8,949 bases of DNA from Clostridiales bacterium (GTDB lineage Bacteria > Bacillota > Clostridia > Peptostreptococcales > Anaerovoracaceae): positions 1-8,949 of the forward strand of contig DPKU01000073.1 of NCBI GenBank assembly GCA_003542355.1. Reading direction: 5' to 3'. A program made the position numbers and the translations under genes. Shown piece by piece: positions 6,529-8,949 of the stretch. Position 1 is the stretch's first letter. The number at the start of each line of letters is the position of its first letter. The notes beneath the pieces were generated by a model that ran no database searches, was not told the origin of the DNA, and was given only the letters and a program-made list of their open reading frames with translations.

Positions 6529-7167
6529 ATGAAACGAAAAACCGCAATGGGGATATTGTTGATGTTGTTGAGCTTCGGTTTGCTGGTTTTTTGGGAGACG
6601 CACGGAAGAAATGCGTTGCTCTTATCTCCGGTCCTGGCAGCCTCCAGGGATATAGTGGCCGGAGAAACCGTACTTCCTCAAGACGTGACAACGATCTACG
6701 TATTGCCGCAGAATGTGGTGCAGGGCGCTCTGCTGCCGGAAGCAGCGGAACAGCTGCTGGGAAATACATCCGTGTATCCACTTGGCAGAAATCAGCAGCT
6801 GACCGCTTCACTATTCAGGGATGAACAGGATGTCTTTCGGGGCGATCAATCGATTTTTCCCATCTCAGAGCATTGGATCGGATCCATGAGCTGTATGATC
6901 CGCCCGGGAGATGTGGTGCGTTTGATCTCAGCTTCATCGGAAAAAGACCTGGGCTCCCACCGGGTTGCTTGCGTGGTGGATCACAGCGGAAAAGCGATTC
7001 ATGAAACTGCTGTGGAACACGGCGATGTGCTGGACCGCTATACAGATGCAGAGCCTGCTGCGAGCTTGGAGATCATCTGCACGCCGGAAGAATATAAAGC
7101 GATTTTTCAAAACCAGTCAGAAGCCGGACCACGGGATCTGATCATCTACATGGAGGGAGGATTATGA
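6529..7167 (+). CDS. cpaB: CpaB/RcpC-like SAF-domain pilus assembly protein (short form)
   Basis: This 212-residue protein has a basic N-terminus (MKRK), one membrane or uncleaved signal segment (about 7-22), and then a SAF-type domain. The domain begins SPVLAASRDIVAGETVLPQDV (33-53) and includes the LLPEAAEQLLGNTSVYPLGRNQQLT region. That pattern of a value entering at 'AGE.. ..DV' and a later 'G....... G..LT' is characteristic of CpaB/FlgA-like proteins, which sit in the periplasm or cell envelope and help assemble Flp/Tad pili. The second half has RPGDVVRLIS (about 125-134) like the CpaB C-terminal domain, but the protein is shorter than typical CpaB (about 250-300). Start 6529 follows GGAGGTG at 6519-6525; the in-frame ATG 6511 has no ribosome site. 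Its TGA overlaps the next ATG (ATGA), showing coupling. The family call relies on the SAF region and the neighbours. Confidence 0.75.
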   Translation: MKRKTAMGILLMLLSFGLLVFWETHGRNALLLSPVLAASRDIVAGETVLPQDVTTIYVLPQNVVQGALLPEAAEQLLGNTSVYPLGRNQQLTASLFRDEQDVFRGDQSIFPISEHWIGSMSCMIRPGDVVRLISASSEKDLGSHRVACVVDHSGKAIHETAVEHGDVLDRYTDAEPAASLEIICTPEEYKAIFQNQSEAGPRDLIIYMEGGL

Positions 7168-7967
7168 GCGGCATTTATACTTTTTTCGGTGTGGACCATA
7201 AGTGCGGAACATCCATGCTGTGCCAGTCGATCGCCGAGCTTATTTCCAAAGAGATGCCCGATTGGAAAATCCTTGTGATCCACACCGAAGGGGCGCCTGG
7301 AACAGATTATGCAGCAGGCGCCAAAGAGTCGATGGAAAGGATACGCCCGGAGCTTGCAGAAGGGCTGGTCGACATCCAGGATATCATGGCAAGGTCAAAA
7401 TGGCAGAACAATCTATATTTAATATCAGGAGCCGATCCGCTGGAAGGGGATGGAAAATATCATCCAAATCTTTCGGATCACCTCCTTCGGCAATTAAAAG
7501 GATGCTTTGATCTGATCCTGTGCGACAGCGGCAGTCAGATCGATCACGGTCTGGCGCTGGGCTCGCTCTTTGCCTCCGACGGTATATTTCTGGTAATGAT
7601 ACAGGCAGAAAGTGCAATAAGACGATTCGAACGCCTCCTCCCGCTTTACCACAAGCTCAACGTAGCCACTTTGGGTTGTCTCATCAATCGATTTCAGGAT
7701 AAAAATCCTTATACTGTGGGATATCTGCGAGAGCGGTTGGATCGATTTGCGGGCGACTTCTACACCGTAGGAGAATCGTCGCTGGGCATGGTTGCTGAGG
7801 CAGAAGGAAGGTCCTTGATCCATTATCGGGATAAAGTGTTTGGGAAAGATGTTTGCAGCGCAGCCAATCTTATTCTAAGTGACATCGGCGCTGCACCGAT
7901 CGGAGAGAGAGTTAAAAATCCATGGAACCTTTTGAAATTCAGGAATACATCAAAAATAGAGTGCTAG
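7164..7967 (+). CDS. TadZ/CpaE-like ParA/MinD-family protein with degenerate P-loop
   Basis: This 267-residue protein has the layout of a ParA/MinD-type NTPase. A first strand and P-loop position reads YTFFGVDHKCGTSMLCQSIAE (5-25). A second strand, ILVIHTEG, follows (36-43). A Walker-B-like strand, FDLILCDSGS, has Asp121. Later strands are IFLVMIQAES and TLGCLINRF. In the P-loop the canonical KGG.GK[ST] is replaced by HKCGTS, so the catalytic lysine before Ser/Thr is Thr16; binding or hydrolysis of ATP may be altered or lost. TadZ/CpaE proteins, which place Tad pili at the cell pole, are known for atypical Walker boxes. The neighbours (CpaB-like before, CpaF-like after) fit that role. The ATG overlaps the upstream TGA by ATGA with GGAGGGAGG just ahead. 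There is no N-terminal receiver-like domain as in Caulobacter CpaE. Confidence 0.72.
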   Translation: MSGIYTFFGVDHKCGTSMLCQSIAELISKEMPDWKILVIHTEGAPGTDYAAGAKESMERIRPELAEGLVDIQDIMARSKWQNNLYLISGADPLEGDGKYHPNLSDHLLRQLKGCFDLILCDSGSQIDHGLALGSLFASDGIFLVMIQAESAIRRFERLLPLYHKLNVATLGCLINRFQDKNPYTVGYLRERLDRFAGDFYTVGESSLGMVAEAEGRSLIHYRDKVFGKDVCSAANLILSDIGAAPIGERVKNPWNLLKFRNTSKIEC

Positions 7968-8949
7968 CGAATGGGCTGTCTTCTCTCGAACCTTCCAAAG
8001 GGCTGGAATTTTATGAATTGTGCGCACAGATCAAGACAGCGTTCTTCGCCGAATGGGAAAAGGAAGAGAATGCCAAATCCATGCTGGATATACAAAAAAA
8101 AGCCATCATTGGGTATGAGAAGGAGACTTCCTATTTCAAGGACAGGATCGAAGCGCTGATCCACCGGATGGATGCTGTCGATACGCCATTTCCCAGTTGG
8201 TACAGAGATCTGGCGGATGGCGTCTATCAGGAAAATTGGGGGCTGGCCGGGATCAGTGAATGGTGCACGCCTGGGTTTGTGCACAGCAGTTCGGCAAAGA
8301 TCATAGGGGATCGGATCTACTTCATGGAAGAAGGGAAAATGGTCCTAAAGCCTCAGCAGATATCCAAAGTCAGGAGAGATCAGCTGATACGGGCATTTCT
8401 TCTGCTGAACCCCGAGGAGCGATTGGATAAAGTCTATCACGAGACGTATTTGCTGGATGGGACACGGGTAACGATCTTTGCAGAGCCTATGGCAAAAAAA
8501 GGGCAGGATGCCATTGTATTTCGTCGATATATCGTGCCGATCCTCAGCTTTGAGGAACAAGTCCGGCGCAAGACCATTCCCCGGGAATCGATCCCGCTGT
8601 TTCGTCACATGGTTAAAATCGGATTCAATGTCGTATTTCTGGGAGCGGTACGAACGGCCAAAACCACGTTTCTCACAACATGGCAGAGCTACGAAGATCC
8701 TTCTTTGGAAGGTGTCATGGTGGAAACCGACCCCGAAATACCTTTGCATATCATTTTACCGAAGGCGCCTATTCTTCAGTTGATTGCCGATGGGCAGGAA
8801 CTGCTAAGGATATCCAAAAGCCTGCTTCGAAGCGATGCTGACTACTTCATCCTGGCGGAGGCAAGAGATGGTGTCGCTTTGAACACGGCTGTCAAGATCG
8901 CCGGGAAAGGAACGAAACGGCTGAAATTGACATTTCACTCCGGCGATCC
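7922..8949 (+). CDS. cpaF: CpaF/TadA-like type II/IV secretion ATPase, divergent, partial (3' end outside window)
   Basis: The frame is open from ATG 7922 to the window end, giving 342 residues with no stop. The in-frame TAA at 7913-7915 limits the start. It overlaps the end of the TadZ-like gene by 46 bases; GGAGAG at 7902-7907 is a weak, distant ribosome site. Residues about 1-110 are a charged, largely helical region. The secretion ATPase core then follows. The P-loop is FLGAVRTAKTTFL with Gly241, Lys247, Thr248 and alanine at 246, where the family has glycine. The Walker B region is DYFILAEARDG with Glu313 and Arg315, and a His box equivalent TFHSGD has His339 (compare TIHAN in CpaF). It would power Flp/Tad pilus assembly or secretion at the inner membrane face. 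Sequence is clearly diverged from canonical CpaF but keeps the Lys/Thr, Glu, Arg and His of the active site. Confidence 0.78.
   Translation, partial: MEPFEIQEYIKNRVLANGLSSLEPSKGLEFYELCAQIKTAFFAEWEKEENAKSMLDIQKKAIIGYEKETSYFKDRIEALIHRMDAVDTPFPSWYRDLADGVYQENWGLAGISEWCTPGFVHSSSAKIIGDRIYFMEEGKMVLKPQQISKVRRDQLIRAFLLLNPEERLDKVYHETYLLDGTRVTIFAEPMAKKGQDAIVFRRYIVPILSFEEQVRRKTIPRESIPLFRHMVKIGFNVVFLGAVRTAKTTFLTTWQSYEDPSLEGVMVETDPEIPLHIILPKAPILQLIADGQELLRISKSLLRSDADYFILAEARDGVALNTAVKIAGKGTKRLKLTFHSGD

Noticed and set aside
6471..6824. + strand frame of 117 codons starting in the promoter and overlapping the cpaB-like gene
   Set aside because: Its start lies at the promoter, ahead of the predicted transcript. 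The other frame has a ribosome site, membrane segment and SAF domain.

Overview
The window looks like a chromosomal segment of an anaerobic, fermentative Firmicutes bacterium (Clostridia-like). The basis is the gene set: a biotin-dependent sodium-pump decarboxylase operon, an electron-bifurcating NfnAB-type transhydrogenase, strong AGGAGG-type ribosome binding sites throughout, and a divergent Tad-pilus-like locus. The base composition looks balanced rather than AT-rich, with no obvious compositional break between blocks. Nothing in the sequence fixes the genus.

Block 1 (1-4038, + strand) is a tightly packed operon. In order it holds the C-terminus of an MmdA/PccB-type acyl-CoA carboxyltransferase, an OadG-type small membrane subunit, a free biotin carrier protein, an OadB/MmdB-type membrane sodium pump, an OadA/PycB/5S-type keto-acid carboxyltransferase, and a RidA-family imine deaminase. 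The single biotin carrier could take CO2 from either carboxyltransferase and pass it to the other, or to the membrane subunit for Na+-coupled decarboxylation. The set therefore resembles a methylmalonyl-CoA decarboxylase fused at operon level with a 12S/5S/1.3S transcarboxylase. A near-perfect hairpin flanked by A and T runs (4048-4077) closes the operon and also serves the convergent block 2.

Block 2 (4085-6323, - strand) is nfnA followed by nfnB, one base apart. They encode the two subunits of an NADH-dependent reduced-ferredoxin:NADP+ oxidoreductase, which would balance NADH, NADPH and ferredoxin in a fermenter. Their leader carries a 9-bp inverted repeat and repeated CCTTAAC words.

The 205-bp gap 6324-6528 is the longest non-coding stretch. 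It holds divergent promoters: a near-consensus one rightward and a weak candidate leftward.

Block 3 (6529-end, + strand) starts a Tad/Flp-pilus-like operon: a short CpaB-like SAF-domain protein, a TadZ/CpaE-like ParA-family protein, and a CpaF/TadA-like secretion ATPase that runs off the window. Both ATPases have altered P-loops. The lysine is absent in the TadZ-like protein, and the last glycine is alanine in the CpaF-like protein. This is the least ordinary part of the window. No RNA genes, insertion sequences, CRISPR arrays or attachment sites were seen.
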